A stretch of 64,000 bases of DNA from Panulirus ornatus. Lineage: Eukaryota > Arthropoda > Malacostraca > Decapoda > Palinuridae. Position numbers and translations under genes: made by a program. The notes beneath the pieces are model-generated. The model saw only the letters and a program-made list of their open reading frames with translations. It ran no database searches and was not told the origin of the DNA. Where the stretch lies: NCBI RefSeq assembly GCF_036320965.1, contig NC_092269.1, positions 26,600,004-26,664,003 on the forward strand. Reading direction: 5' to 3'. Below, piece by piece: positions 33,900 to 46,583 of this stretch; the first letter of the stretch is position 1; every line of letters starts with the position of its first letter.

Positions 33900-34780
33900 G
33901 ATGCTTCTCTCTGGGTGACGTGACAAGTGGGGTGCCACAAGGGTCGTTCCTTGGTCCCATTCTTTTACAATGTATTTCAACGATCAAGAATTGGATCTCA
34001 ACTCTGATATCTCAGATATGCGAATAATACGAAGCTAAGACGTAGTACAATAAAAGAGCAAGGCTCTGAAATCATCCAGTTACATCTTAACAATCTAGCT
34101 ATAGGGCAAATGAATTCTAATGAAGACAGATATATAAAGTTTTATAGAGCTATGGATTTTTGAGATAAGATTATTCAGCGTGAATACTAAATGCTCAGAA
34201 ATCTACTTTTCGAAATCATAAAGGAAAAAAAAAAAATAGGACGCTGTTATCACCATGAAGTATGTAGTACACTAGGTAGTTTAGAGCAGTGAGAAAATCG
34301 CCAAATCGAATGCTAGGTTTTATACCTACGAAAATTGACCACAAAACACCAGACGCTCCCGACTCTTTTCAGCGCATTCGTATGACCACATCTTGAATAT
34401 GCAGTCCAATTCTGGTCACAGAACTACAGAAAAAAAAGTAGATGAAGAAAAACTTGAACAAATATAAGGAATGGTTACAAACATTCCAATTTCAAGAAAC
34501 CTACTACAGGAAGAGAGGTGAAAAAAGTAAGGAAAACTCGAACAAATACAAAGAGGGGCTACAAAACAAAGTCCAACTCTAAGAAACCTACCATGTTAAG
34601 AAACCTACCATGTTACGAGACGTTAAGAGATGAGAAAAAAAACTGAACAAATACAGAGAATGGCTACAACCCTCATTCCAGTACTGTGAAACCTTCCATA
34701 TCAAGAGACGTTCAGGGGAAATCTCATTTTCTCGCAGGAACCGTTGACTATGGTGGCAATTTGATTCCCAGACTTTAGAA
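33900..34780 (+). mobile_element. Decayed CR1-like non-LTR retrotransposon
   Basis: Plus-strand fragments in shifting frames give VTSGVPQGSFLGPIL (about 33916-33965, the RT GVPQGSVLGP motif), a YANNTKL remnant of the FADDTKL catalytic box (about 34018-34040), MLGFIPTKIDHKTPDAP (about 34308-34360) and a degraded RPHLEYAVQFWS block (about 34380-34420). This order is typical of CR1-clade elements. The following LEQIQR-MAT block is present three times (about 34452, 34539, 34642). There is no intact frame. Confidence 0.55.
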
Positions 34781-34805
34781 TTCTGATTAGGCTCAACAAT
34801 ATTCC

Positions 34806-35440
<635 letters not shown>

Positions 35441-35559
35441 CCTCCCTTCTATCACATGTCGTCATATACCATCCAACTCGACACTACTTTCACTGGGGTT
35501 TTCATCGAGCCGGCACTCAAAAGGGTGATCCAGACGGCTGCAAATTATCATAAACCCCA

Positions 35560-35965
35560 TTAGCGCCATGATTTAAGTGCCAACACCTCAGGTATTAACC
35601 ATTGCCCTCATTGGCATGATAATCCACGAGAATGTCTTGGGGGAATGGCACTCAGTGGCATGTTCCTCCACTCAAGTGTTTATAGGGAAGGCATTCAGTG
35701 CCAAGTTCATTCACTCATTTAATGGCATGGCACTCAGTGCCATGTGAATCAGCTAAAGTGATTAGCGTGATGGCACTAAAGGCCGTGTTAATCCTGGCCA
35801 GCGCTTCGGGCGATGCCATTTAGTGCCAAGTTGATCAGTCAGCCACAGTGTACAGAGCGATGCCATCCAGTGCCATGTTGAGCAACCAAGGTGATTACGA
35901 TGACGGCATCCAGTGCCATGTTGATCAACCAAGGTGACGGCATCCAGTGCCATGTGTTCAGTGGG
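35560..35965. repeat. Degenerate minisatellite, period about 43 bp
   Basis: GGCATYCAGTGCCATGTTGATCA-like cores recur near 35642, 35690, 35728, 35771, 35814, 35862, 35905 and 35938. The most similar units are at the right end, and spacing varies from 33 to 48 bp. Confidence 0.75.
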
Positions 35966-36000
35966 CTGCACTAGAGCTGTTAGTATCAGTTTGTTGTCAC

Positions 36001-36002
<2 letters not shown>

Positions 36003-36043
<41 letters not shown>
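36003..36043. repeat. (CA)n microsatellite
   Basis: About 20 CA dinucleotides. Confidence 0.95.
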
Positions 36044-36045
<2 letters not shown>

Positions 36046-36687
36046 CTTATGCAACAACAGAAATAATGATTTCGTTTTCTATTGTTGTTAACAGTGTTGC
36101 CATAAGGTGAGATTATATCTTTTTATTATAGTTTTCTCCGGACGAGATATGAGATCTCGACTGAAAAGGCCAAGCGGAAACCGTAGGCTGTATGCTAGAG
36201 CCTCGCTATTCAGAACTTTTGACCATATCACCGGATTCCTTTAACAATAATGTTGGCTTTCCGGATTAGACAACAACAAGTCCCATTTTCCTTTTAGGTC
36301 TCTGGCTTGGGCCAATGATGTAGTTACACACAAGCTTAATACATCAAGGTTTTATGGTAAGCGCTTATTCTTCCTCGAAGTTCAAAGAGCATTTTACTAT
36401 AAGCAATGTCCAAGTAGTGGTCTTTCTTCAACTAAAGTCCTGTGTGATCTTCAGGACGAAAATGGGCAACGTAATCAGAAATTCTCTGATGATTATCATT
36501 GTCTCCCACTTCAGTATGTAATGAGTGAATCAACATGATCATAGAAAGATAGTAAAGGGATTTTGATATATGGGGAACACGAGCGCCGTGATACAGCGAG
36601 GGATCTCTGAGGGAAGGGCGAAATACGAGAGATAATATTGAAGATATGATTACAGAAAGAAATACAGTTGTGCTGAACATAGGTTCA
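36044..36687. other. Unassigned DNA
   Basis: No convincing gene, RNA or repeat. The longest open frame is 96 codons on the minus strand (36432-36722) without recognisable motifs, and it runs into the minisatellite. Confidence 0.5.
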
Positions 36688-38014
36688 AGCACTAATGGAA
36701 GATATCCTCGTCCTACGTACAAGCACTAGTGGAAGATATCTTCGTCCTACGTACAAGCACTAGTGGAAGATATCTTCGTCCTACGTACAAGCACTAGTGG
36801 AAGATATCTTCGTCCTACGTACAAGCACTAGTGGAAGATATCTTCGTCCTACGTACAAGCACTAGTGGAAGATATCTTCGTCCTACGTACAAGCACTAGT
36901 GGAAGATATCTTCGTCCTACGTACAAGCACTAGTGGAAGATATCTTCGTCCTACGTACAAGCACTAGTGGAAGATATCTTCGTCCTACGTACAAGCACTA
37001 GTGGAAGATATCTTCGTCCTACGTACAAGCACTAGTGGAAGATATCTTCGTCCTACGTACAAGCACTAGTGGAAGATATCTTCGTCCTACGTACAAGCAC
37101 TAGTGGAAGATATCTTCGTCCTACGTACAAGCACTAGTGGAAGATATCTTCGTCCTACGTACAAGCACTAGTGGAAGATATCTTCGTCCTACGTACAAGC
37201 ACTACTGGAAGATATCTTCGTCCTACGTACAAGCACTAGTGCAAGATATCTTCGTCCTACGTACAAGCACTAGTGGAAGATATCTTCGTCCTACGTACAA
37301 GCACTAGTGGAAAATATCTTCGTCCTACGTACAAGCACTAGTGGAAGATATCTTCGTCCTACGTACAAGCACTAGTGGAAGATATCTTCGTCCTACGTAC
37401 AAGCACTAGTGGAAGATATCTTCGTCCTACGTACAAGCACTAGTGGAAGATATCTTCGTCCTACGTACAAGCACTAGTGGAAGATATCTTCGTCCTACGT
37501 ACAAGCGCTAGTGGAAGATATCTTCGTCCTACGTACAAGCACTAGTGGAAGATATCTTCGTCCTACGTACAAGCACTAGTGGAAGATATCTTCGTCCTAC
37601 GTACAAGCACTAGTGGAAGATATCTTCGTCCTACGTACAAGCACTAGTGGAAGATATCTTCGTCCTACGTACAAGCACTGGTGGAAGATATCTTCGTCCT
37701 ACGTACAAGCAGTACTGGAAGATATCTTCGTCCTACGTACAAGCACTAGTGGAAGATATCTCCGTCCTACGTACAAGCACTAGTGGAAGACATCTTCGTC
37801 CTACGTACAAGCACCAGTGGAAGATATCTTCGTCCTACGTACAAGCACTAGTGGAAGATATCTTCGTCCTACGTACAAGCACTACTGGAAGATATCTTCG
37901 TCCTACGTACAAGCACTAGTGCAAGATATCTTCGTCCTACGTACAAGCACTAGTGGAAGATATCTTCGTCCTACGTACAAGCACTAGTGGAAGATATCTT
38001 CGTCCTACGTACAT
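36688..38014. repeat. 34-bp minisatellite, about 39 copies
   Basis: Unit CAAGCACTAGTGGAAGATAT plus CTTCGTCCTACGTA, exactly 34 bases and almost invariant. Rare variants (ACTACTGG, GTGCAAG, CACTGG, CAGTAC) cluster in the right third. Each unit holds three six-base palindromes: ACTAGT, GATATC and TACGTA. A combination of variants near 37200-37245 recurs near 37880-37925, pointing to a block duplication. Confidence 0.97.
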
Positions 38015-38450
38015 TTGCCTCAGCGTACGACAATGTCTGCCTGGGCACTTCACACATTTCATACACAAATTATTAAGTAAATGAGACCCTGATGATCGCC
38101 ACATATCAAAAACATAATCAGGGGAAATGAGTCTATATTACATCCTTTTCTATAACACTTAATCCGTCACATACAACTGAATCTTTGTTACTTTAGGAAC
38201 ACATATGTTTGTAGAAATATATGTTCACCTCAGTACTGGCACAGACACCATGCTTCTACCGGGACGAATATTGATACTAGAAGTCAAATGGAGTTACTGG
38301 GACTCCCACTACGGAAGCAGATGAGGCCATTTACCCCCACTGCTGAAATGAGTTAAGTCCCAGTGCTAATGAGAATGTCATTATGGAAGCGAGTGGAGTA
38401 ATTAGACGTGTCGAACAAGAAACGAGTGAGTGGTACTGCAGAGATAGTGG

Positions 38451-38497
<47 letters not shown>

Positions 38498-38994
38498 GTA
38501 CGGACGTGAGTAAATGACTGAATATCAATAAGAATAATGAATGATGACTCTGAGTTATGGAACTGTCACATCTGAAGTGTGGGACTGTCAACACTTAAGA
38601 TGAATGAAATCATTCCTCTCTACTGCTGAAGCCTTACTTACAAACACGAGTACTTAACACTTATACTTAAAAAAAAGAAAGGTAAAGTATAAAGGTAAAA
38701 GTTCCTCGTCACACTGGTTTTCCCACCAGCTAATTTGTGTAAATTCCAGGCATTATGTATGTGTCTGGTGCATTGTAGTAAACCACTGGGAATGTAGTAC
38801 GTTTAAATGCTGAAATTGTTTTAAATGGTAACCCCTAACACAGGGCATTATTTCGTGCTGAATGTTTCCCAGTGAAAAGTTTAAATGACCCGCTTGTTTA
38901 AAACGAGGAGGAGAGGCGTTCACTCTGGCTTGCGTGATATGGCTGGCCATCATTTCACTCAGCAAGTTACATGTGAGATGGACGTACTTTTGGA
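38015..38994. other. Unassigned DNA with a short (TC)n-(AC)n array
   Basis: No gene recognised. A compound TC/AC array lies at about 38453-38496. The rest shows no repeat or motif. Confidence 0.5.
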
Positions 38995-41150
38995 ATAAAT
39001 GTGCACAGCTTGTGATGACTGTGCACGGCCTGTGTTGACCGTGCACGACTTGTGATGACTCTGCACAGCTTATGGTGACTGTGCACGGCTTCTGATGACT
39101 GTGCACGGCTTGTGATGAATGTGCACAACTCGTGATGACTTTGCACTTTTGATGATTGTGCACGGCTTGTGATGACTGTGCACGACTTGTGATGACTGTG
39201 CACGACTTGTGATGACTGTGCACAGCTTGTGATGAATGTACACGACTTGTGATGACTGTGCACGACATGTGATAACTGTGCACGACTTGTGATGACTGTG
39301 CACGGCTTGTGATGACTGTGCACGACTTGCGATGACGGTGCACAGCTTGTGATGACTGTGCACAGCTTGTGATGACTGTGCACGACTTGTGAAGACTGTG
39401 AACGACTTGTGATGACTGTGCACGACTTGTGATGACCGTGCACGGCTTGTGATGACCGTGCACGGCTTGTGATGACCGTGCACGACTTGTGAAGACTGTG
39501 CACGGCTTGTGATGACTGTGCACGACTTGTGATGACCGTGCACGGCTTTTGATGACTGTGCACGACTTGTGATGACTGTGCACGACTTGTGATGACTGTG
39601 CACAGCTTGTGATGAATGTACATGACTTGTGATGACTGTGCACGACATGTGATAACTGTGCACGACTTGTGATGACTGTGCACGGCTTGTGATGACTGTG
39701 CACGGCTTGTAATGACTGTGCACGACTTGCGATGACGGTGCACGACTTGTGATGACTGTGCACGGCTTGTGAGGAATGTGCACAACTTGTGATGACTGCT
39801 CGGCTTTTGATGACTGTGCACGACTTGTGATGACTGTGCACGACATGTGATAACTGTGCACGACTTATGATGACTGTGCACGGCTTGTGATGACTGTGCA
39901 CGACTTGCGATGACGGTGCACAGCTTGTGATGACTGTGCACAGCTTGTGATGACTGTGCACGACTTGTGAAGACTGTGAACGACTTGTGATGACTGTGCA
40001 CGGCATGTGATGACTGTGCACGGCTTGTGATGACTGTGCACAGCTTGTGATGACTGTGCACGACTTATGATGACTGTGCACAGCTTGTGAAGACTGTGCA
40101 CGGCTTGTGATGACTGTGCACGACTTGTGATGACCGTGCACGACTTGTGAAGACTGTGCACGGCTTGTGATGACTGTGCACGACTTGTGATGACCGTGCA
40201 CGGCTTTTGATGACTGTGCACGACTTGTGATGACTGTGCACGACTTGTGATGACTGTGCACAGCTTGTGATGAATGTACATGACTTGTGATGACTGTGCA
40301 CGACATGTGATAACTGTGCACGACTTGTGATGACTGTGCACGGCTTGTGATGACTGTGCACGGCTTGTAATGACTGTGCACGACTTGCGATGACGGTGCA
40401 CGACTTGTGATGACTGTGCACGGCTTGTGAGGAATGTGCACAACTTGTGATGACTGCTCGGCTTTTGATGACTGTGCACGACTTGTGATGACTGTGCACG
40501 ACATGTGATAACTGTGCACGACTTATGATGACTGTGCACGGCTTGTGATGACTGTGCACGACTTGCGATGACGGTGCACAGCTTGTGATGACTGTGCACA
40601 GCTTGTGATGACTGTGCACGACTTGTGAAGACTGTGAACGACTTGTGATGACTGTGCACGGCATGTGATGACTGTGCACGGCTTGTGATGACTGTGCACA
40701 GCTTGTGATGACTGTGCACGACTTATGATGACTGTGCACAGCTTGTGAAGACTGTGCACGGCTTGTGATGACTGTGCACGACTTGTGATGACCGTGCACG
40801 GCTTGTGGTGACCGTGCACGGCTTGTGATGACCGTGCACGATTTGTGAAGACTGTGCACGGCTTGTGATGACTGTGCATGACTTGTGATGACCGTGCACG
40901 GCTTGTGATGACCGTGCACGGCTTGTTATGACTTTGCACGGCTTGTGATGACCGTGCACGGCTTATGATGACTGTGCACGGCCTGTGATGACTGTGAACG
41001 ACTTGTGATGACTGTGCAAAGCTGGTGATGAGTGTGCACGACTTGTGATGACTGTGCACGACTTGTGATGACCGTGCACGGCCTGTGATGACTGTGCACG
41101 GCCTGTTATGACTGTGCACGGCTTGTGATGACTGTGCACGGCTTGTGATT
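38995..41150. repeat. 20-bp satellite-like array, family 1 (about 107 copies)
   Basis: Unit GCACGACTTGTGATGACTGT (20 bases, palindrome GTGCAC across the unit join). Variants CGGCTT, CAGCTT and CATGTGATAAC appear in ordered blocks. A block of about 658 bp repeats: the GACTGCTCGGCTTTTGATG variant at about 39797 recurs at about 40457, with neighbours in the same order. Long minus-strand open frames (HSHHKSCTVITSRAQSSQ-like) follow from the repeat and are not taken as genes. Confidence 0.96.
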
Positions 41151-41675
41151 AACGAGCACAGTTTGTGGTAAGGGTGCACAATTTGTGACGAGTGTGCACA
41201 ATTTGTGGTTAGTGTACACATTTTGTGACGAGTGTATACAGTTTGTGACGAGTGTGCACAGCTTGTGACGAGTGTACACAGTTTGTGACGAGTGTGCACA
41301 GTTTTTGACGAGTGTACACAGTTTGTGACGAGTGTGCACAGTTTGTGACGAGTGTACACAGTTTGTGACGAGTGTGCACAGTTTGTGACGAGTGTGCACA
41401 GTTTGTGACGAGTGTGCACAGCTTGTGACGAGTTTACACAGTTTGTGACGAGTGTGCACAGTTTGTGACGAGTGTGCACAGTTTGTGACGAGTGTACACA
41501 GTTTGTGACGAGTGTGCACAGTTTGTGACGAGTGTGCACAGTTTGTGACGAGTGTACACAGTTTGTGACGAGTGTGCACAGTTTGTGACGAGTGTGCACA
41601 GTTTGTGACGAGTGTACACAGTTTGTGACGAGTGTGCACAGTTTGTGACGAGTTTACACAGTTTACACGAGTTTA
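41151..41675. repeat. 20-bp satellite-like array, family 2 (about 26 copies)
   Basis: Unit GTGCACAGTTTGTGACGAGT. It shares period and the GTGCACRRYTTGTGA core with family 1 but has a distinct right half (CGAGT for TGACT). The change of type is sharp near 41150-41215. Confidence 0.95.
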
Positions 41676-41677
41676 CA

Positions 41678-44600
41678 CAGATGGTTGCGGTGCTAGGGCT
41701 CGTGTGGCAGATGGTTGCGGTGCTGGGGCTCGTGTGGCAGATGGTTGCGGTGCTGGGGCTCGTGTGGCAGATGGTTGCGGTGCTAGGGCTCGAGTGCGCA
41801 GATGGTTGCGGTGCTGGGGCTCGTGTGGCAGATGGTTGCGGTGCTGGGGCTCGTGTGGCAGATGGTTGCGGTGCTAGGGCTCGAGTGCGCAGATGGTTGC
41901 GGTGCTGGGGCTCGTGTGGCAGATGGTTGCGGTGCTGGGGCTCGTGTGCGCAGATGGTTGCGGTGCTTAATGGTTGCGGTGCTAGGGCTCGTGTGCGCAG
42001 ATGGTTGCGGTGCTGGGGCTCGTGTGGCAGATGGTTGCGGTGCTGGGGCTTCTGTGCGCAGATGGTTGCGGTGCTGGGGCTCGTGTGGCAGATGGTTGCG
42101 GTGCTGGGGCTCGTGTGGCAGATGGTTGCGGTGCTGGGGCTCGTGTGGCAGATGGTTGCGGTGCTGGGGCTTCTGTGCGCAGATGGTTGCGGTGCTGGGG
42201 CTTGTGTGGGCAGATGGTTGCGGTGCTGGGGCTCGTGTGGCAGATGGTTGCGGTGCTGGGGCTCGTGTGGGCAGATGGTTGCGGTGCTGGGGCTCGTGTG
42301 GCAGATGGTTGCGGTGCTGGGGCTCGTGTGGCAGATGGTTGCGGTGCTGGGGCTCGTGTGGCAGATGGTTGCGGTGCTGGGGCTTCTGTACGCAGATGGT
42401 TGCGGTCCTGGGGCTCGTGTGCACAGATGGTTGCGGTGCTGGGGCTCGTGTGGCAGATGGTTGCGGTGCTGGGGCTTCTGTACGCAGATGGTTGCGGTGC
42501 TGGGGCTCGTGTGCGCAGATGGTTGCGGTGCTAGGGCTCGTGTGCGCAAATGGTTGCGGTGCTGGGGCTCGTGTGGCAGATGGTTGCGGTGCTGGGGTTT
42601 CTGTGCGCAGATGGTTGCGGTGCTGGGGCTTGTGTGCGCAGATGGTTGCGGTGCTGGGGCTCGTGTGCGCAGATGGTTGCGGTGCTTAATGGTTGCGGTG
42701 CTTAATGGTTGCGGTGCTGGGGCTCGTGTGCGCAGATGGTTGCGGTGCTAGGGCTCGTGTGCGCAGATTGTTGCGGTGCTGGGGCTCGTGTGGCAGATGG
42801 TTGCGGTGCTGGGGCTCGTGTGGCAGATGGTTGCGGTGCTGGGGCTTGTGTGCGCAGATGGTTGCGGTGCTGGGGCTCGTGTGCACAGATGGTTGCGGTG
42901 CTGGGGCTCGTGTGGCAGATGGTTGCGGTGCTGGGGCTCGTGTGCGCAGATGGTTGCGGTGCTGGGGCTCGTGTGCGCAGATTGTTGCGGTGCTGGGGCT
43001 CGTGTAGCAGATGGTTGCGGTGCTGGGGCTCGTGTGGGCAGATGGTTGCGGTGCTGGAGCTCGTGTGGCAGATGGTTGCGGTGCTGGGGCTCGTGTGGCA
43101 GATGGTTGCGGTGCTGGGGCTCGTGTGGCAGATGGTTGCGGTGCTGGGGCTCGTGTGGCAGATGGTTGCGGTGCTGGGGCTCGTGTGGCAGATGGTTGCG
43201 GTGCTGGGGCTCGTATGCGCAGATGGTTGCGGTGCTGGGGCTCGTGTGGCAGATGGTTGCGGTGCTGGGGCTCGTGTGCGCAGATGGTTGCGGTGCTTAA
43301 TGGTTGCGGTGCTTAATGGTTGCGGTGCTGGGGCTCGTGTGCGCAGATGGTTGCGGTGCTAGGGCTCGTGTGCGCAGATTGTTGCGGTGCTGGGGCTCGT
43401 GTGGCAGATGGTTGCGGTGCTGGGGCTCGTGTGGCAGATGGTTGCGGTGCTGGGGCTTGTGTGCGCAGATGGTTGCGGTGCTGGGGCTCGTGTGCAAAGA
43501 TGGTTGCGGTGCTGGGGCTCGTGTGCACAGATGGTTGCGGTGCTGGGGCTCGTGTGCGCAGATGGTTGCGGTGCTGGGGCTCGTGTGCGCAGATTGTTGC
43601 GGTGCTGGGGCTCGTGTGGCAGATGGTTGCGGTGCTGGGGCTCGTGTGGGCAGATGGTTGCGGTGCTGGAGCTCGTGTGGCAGATGGTTGCGGTGCTGGG
43701 GCTCGTGTGGCAGATGGTTGCGGTGCTGGGGCTCGTGTGGCAGATGGTTGCGGTGCTGGGGCTCGTGTGGCAGATGGTTGCGGTGCTGGGGCTCGTGTGG
43801 CAGATGGTTGCGGTGCTGGGGCTCGTGTGCGCAGATGGTTGCGGTGCTGGGGCTCGTGTGGCAGATGGTTGCGGTGCTGGGGCTCGTGTGCGCAGATGGT
43901 TGCGGTGCTGGGGCTCGTGTGGCAGATGGTTGCGGTGCTGGGGCTCGTGTGGCAGATGGTTGCGGTGCTGGGGCTCGTGTGGCAGATGGTTGCGGTGCTG
44001 GGGCTCGTGTGGCAGATGGTTGCGGTGCTGGGGCTCGTGTCGCAGATGGTTGCGGTGCTGGGGCCTCGTGTGGCAGATGGTTGCGGTGCTGGAGCTCGTG
44101 TGCGCAGATGGTTGCGGTGCTGGGGCTCGTGTGGCAAGATGGTTGCGGTGCTGGGGCTCGTGTGCGCAGATGGTTGCGGTGCTGGGGCTGTGTGCGCAGA
44201 TGGTTTCGGTGCTGGGGCTTCGTGTGCGCAGATGGTTGCGGTGCTAGGGGGCTCGTGTGCGCAGATGGTTGCGGTGCTAGGGCTCGTGTGCGCAATGGTT
44301 GCGGTGCTGGGGCTCGTGTGGCAGATGGTTGCGGTGCTGGGGGCTCTGTGCGCAGATGGTTGCGGTGCTGGGTCTCGTGTGCGCAGATGGTTGGCGGTGC
44401 TGGGGCTCGTGTGCGCAGATGGTTGCGGTGCTGGAGGCTTCGTGTGCATAATGGTTGCGGTGCTGGGGCTCGTGTGCGCAGATGGTTGCGGTGCTAGGGC
44501 TCGTGTGCGCAGATTGTTGCGGGTGCTGGGGCTCGTGTGGCAGATGGTTGCGGTGCTGGGGCTCGTGTGGCAGATGGTTGCGGTGCTGGCAGATGGTTGC

Positions 44601-44962
44601 GGTGCTGGGGCTCGTGTGGCAGATGGTTGCGGTGCTGGGGCTCGTGTGGCAGATGGTTGCGGTGCTGGGGCTCGTGTGCGCAGATGGTTGCGGTGCTGGG
44701 GCTCGTGTGGGCAGATGGTTGCGGTGCTGGGGCTTGTGTGGGCAGATGGTTGCGGTGCTAGGGCTCGTGTGCGCAGATGGTTGCGGTGCTGGGGCTCGTG
44801 TGGCAGATGGTTGCGGTGCTAGGGCTCGAGTGCGCAGATGGTTGCGGTGCTGGGGCTCGTGTGGCAGATGGTTGCGGTGCTGGGGCTCGTGTGGCAGATG
44901 GTTGCGGTGCTGGGGCTCGTGTGGCAGATGGTTGCCGTGCTGGGGCTCGTGTGGGCAGGCGT
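41678..44962. repeat. 30/31-bp minisatellite (about 108 copies)
   Basis: Unit CAGATGGTTGCGGTGCTGG plus GGCTCGTGTGG. A 31-base variant has TGTGCGCAG or TGTGGGCAG at the join. Occasional inserts read CTTAATGGTTGCGGTG. A block of about 610 bp repeats: the double CTTAATGG variant near 42687 recurs near 43297 with the same following variants. The plus strand is G-rich. Mixed unit lengths rotate the reading frame, so the many overlapping open frames are repeat artefacts. Confidence 0.96.
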
Positions 44963-45070
44963 CAGCACCTGGGAACGCCGTGTTCTTCACTACACTGCGT
45001 ACAAGATGAGAACTTTGATGTGGAGGTCAAGCGACGACTTCTATCCATCGTAAGATTTGCTTCCCTCAGG
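44963..45070. other. Unassigned DNA
   Basis: Short unique spacer between two tandem repeats. Confidence 0.4.
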
Positions 45071-45330
45071 CGTGGATGGTCTCCACAGGGAAGGTCTCTG
45101 TTACCAGCGGTTCCCCCAGGGATGGTCTCTATTATCTATCATCGATAGTCCTCTCAGGGATGGTCTCTGTTATCGACAGTTCCCTTAGTGATGGTTTCTT
45201 ACGAGTTGACAGTCTCGTCAAGGATGGTCTCTTACCGATGGTCTCCCCAGGGAGGGTCTGTTACCGACAGTCCCCTCAACGATGGTCTCTATTACCAAAG
45301 ATCCTCCTAGGGATGGTCCCTGTCGCCTTC
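45071..45330. repeat. Degenerate minisatellite, GGATGGTCTCTGTTACC-type
   Basis: Irregular units of about 33-45 bp built on GATGGTCTC, TTACCGACAGT and CCCCTCAGG, about seven to eight copies, strongly diverged. Confidence 0.7.
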
Positions 45331-45651
45331 ATCATGTATTACGCACATTTCACATCTCCCCACCTCCCGTATATAACCTGCAATGAGCAGGTCATAATAG
45401 AATTCCCTTTGCATGTCTGTCTGTCCACGTGAAAATGTAAAAGATTTTGCTTCTGTTATGTGATGGTGGAAGAAGCGATGATCACTTTTATCCGTAAACC
45501 TAATAACTGAGGTCTACTATGACCTAGGTAGGTTTGACGGCAGACATGCACCAGTAGGCAACTGGAGCAGTCTGGTGGTATTCACGACGCGCTACACACC
45601 TCCTATGATCTTCATTGAAAGGCCAAAGGATGAAAGACGACCAGGATCGGT
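45331..45651. other. Unassigned DNA
   Basis: No motif, repeat or credible open frame. Confidence 0.5.
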
Positions 45652-45732
45652 TCCCTGTGAAGGAGTTCGTGAATAATAAGAAGGGGTTTCGTAATGCTCC
45701 GACCATCGTGCAAGATTGTGGATATGTCTTCG
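45652..45732. repeat. 81-bp direct repeat, left copy
   Basis: TCCCTGTGAAGGAGTTCGTG through GGATATGTCTTCG. It recurs at 46584-46664 with a single C/T difference. Confidence 0.92.
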
Positions 45733-46583
45733 TGCGATGAAAGGACGTCTTCGGGAATGATGCAATCCAGCCGCCAATATGCGGTTCATACAGGCAGATG
45801 GGAAAGATGGAAGAGGACGCAGGAATAGATGACAGCTGAAGCGAGGAACACGACGGCAGTCTACAGACGTGTCGTCGGAAGGCGACCTAACCACATGAAG
45901 TCTGATCTGTACCCTAAACAGACCCCTGGATTGTAGTAGTGAGAGCGACGCATGCTATACGGATGTCCTCTGTTGACAGTTCCTACATGCAGAACACAGG
46001 TCACTCTTTCCAGCGGGCAATAGATAACATAAATGCGAGACCAAAGCATCACATCTGTTTACCCAAATGAGGCACTAGTCATTGACTGAAGGTCGTACCT
46101 GAGGTGCTTAGCCACGAGAAACAGCGAAAGTTCTGGTCTGAGAGATGGTCATAGTCCAGACTTGTGTGACGTCGGGACATGAAACCGCAGGTTGGAGTGA
46201 GTTATTAAACCTGGGAGGAAAGTGGTGCATAAAATGGAAATACACCAAGTGGCAGAGCTTCTGGATACCTTTCTGACATCGTCTCGTCGAGTAACCAGGT
46301 GCAAAATGCGGCTAGATGCTGGAGAGAAAATCTTGCAGATGGAAAATTTCTGATGCAGAATTGCACACTCAAAAGAAAACGGAGAAAAAAAAAATATGAA
46401 GTTAGCTATTATTCCATTTCTGAGAAAAGCCAAAAATGTGAGCGAGTGTTTGTTCTTTGAAGACAAGACTGGAGGTTACTGTGTCGGAGAAATGCTACAG
46501 CATCTCTTGCTGGGTCCTGCATGGACCACGGACCACCTAGAGGTTAGAGGGAAAGTCATCTCGTACTGAATGACATCACAGAC
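45733..46583. other. Unassigned DNA between direct repeats
   Basis: No gene recognised on either strand. The longest open frames are about 100 codons, overlap antisense and lack motifs. Confidence 0.5.

Noticed and set aside
37647..37919. 90-codon frame in the 34-bp array (SSSYVQALVED type)
   Set aside because: 34-base units give a 34-residue peptide period by arithmetic. There is no independent coding evidence.
36688..38014. Regular array considered as a CRISPR locus
   Set aside because: There are no variable spacers between repeats. Units are head-to-tail and identical, and the genome is eukaryotic in character.
38753..41639. Minus-strand frames up to 588 codons (HSHHKSCTVITSRAQ repeats)
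   Set aside because: Product of a 20-base repeat read in three rotating frames. Several mutually overlapping frames are equally long.
41434..45009. Frames up to 500 codons on both strands of the G-rich array
   Set aside because: Same explanation: sense and antisense are both open, and the unit length alternates between 30 and 31 bases.
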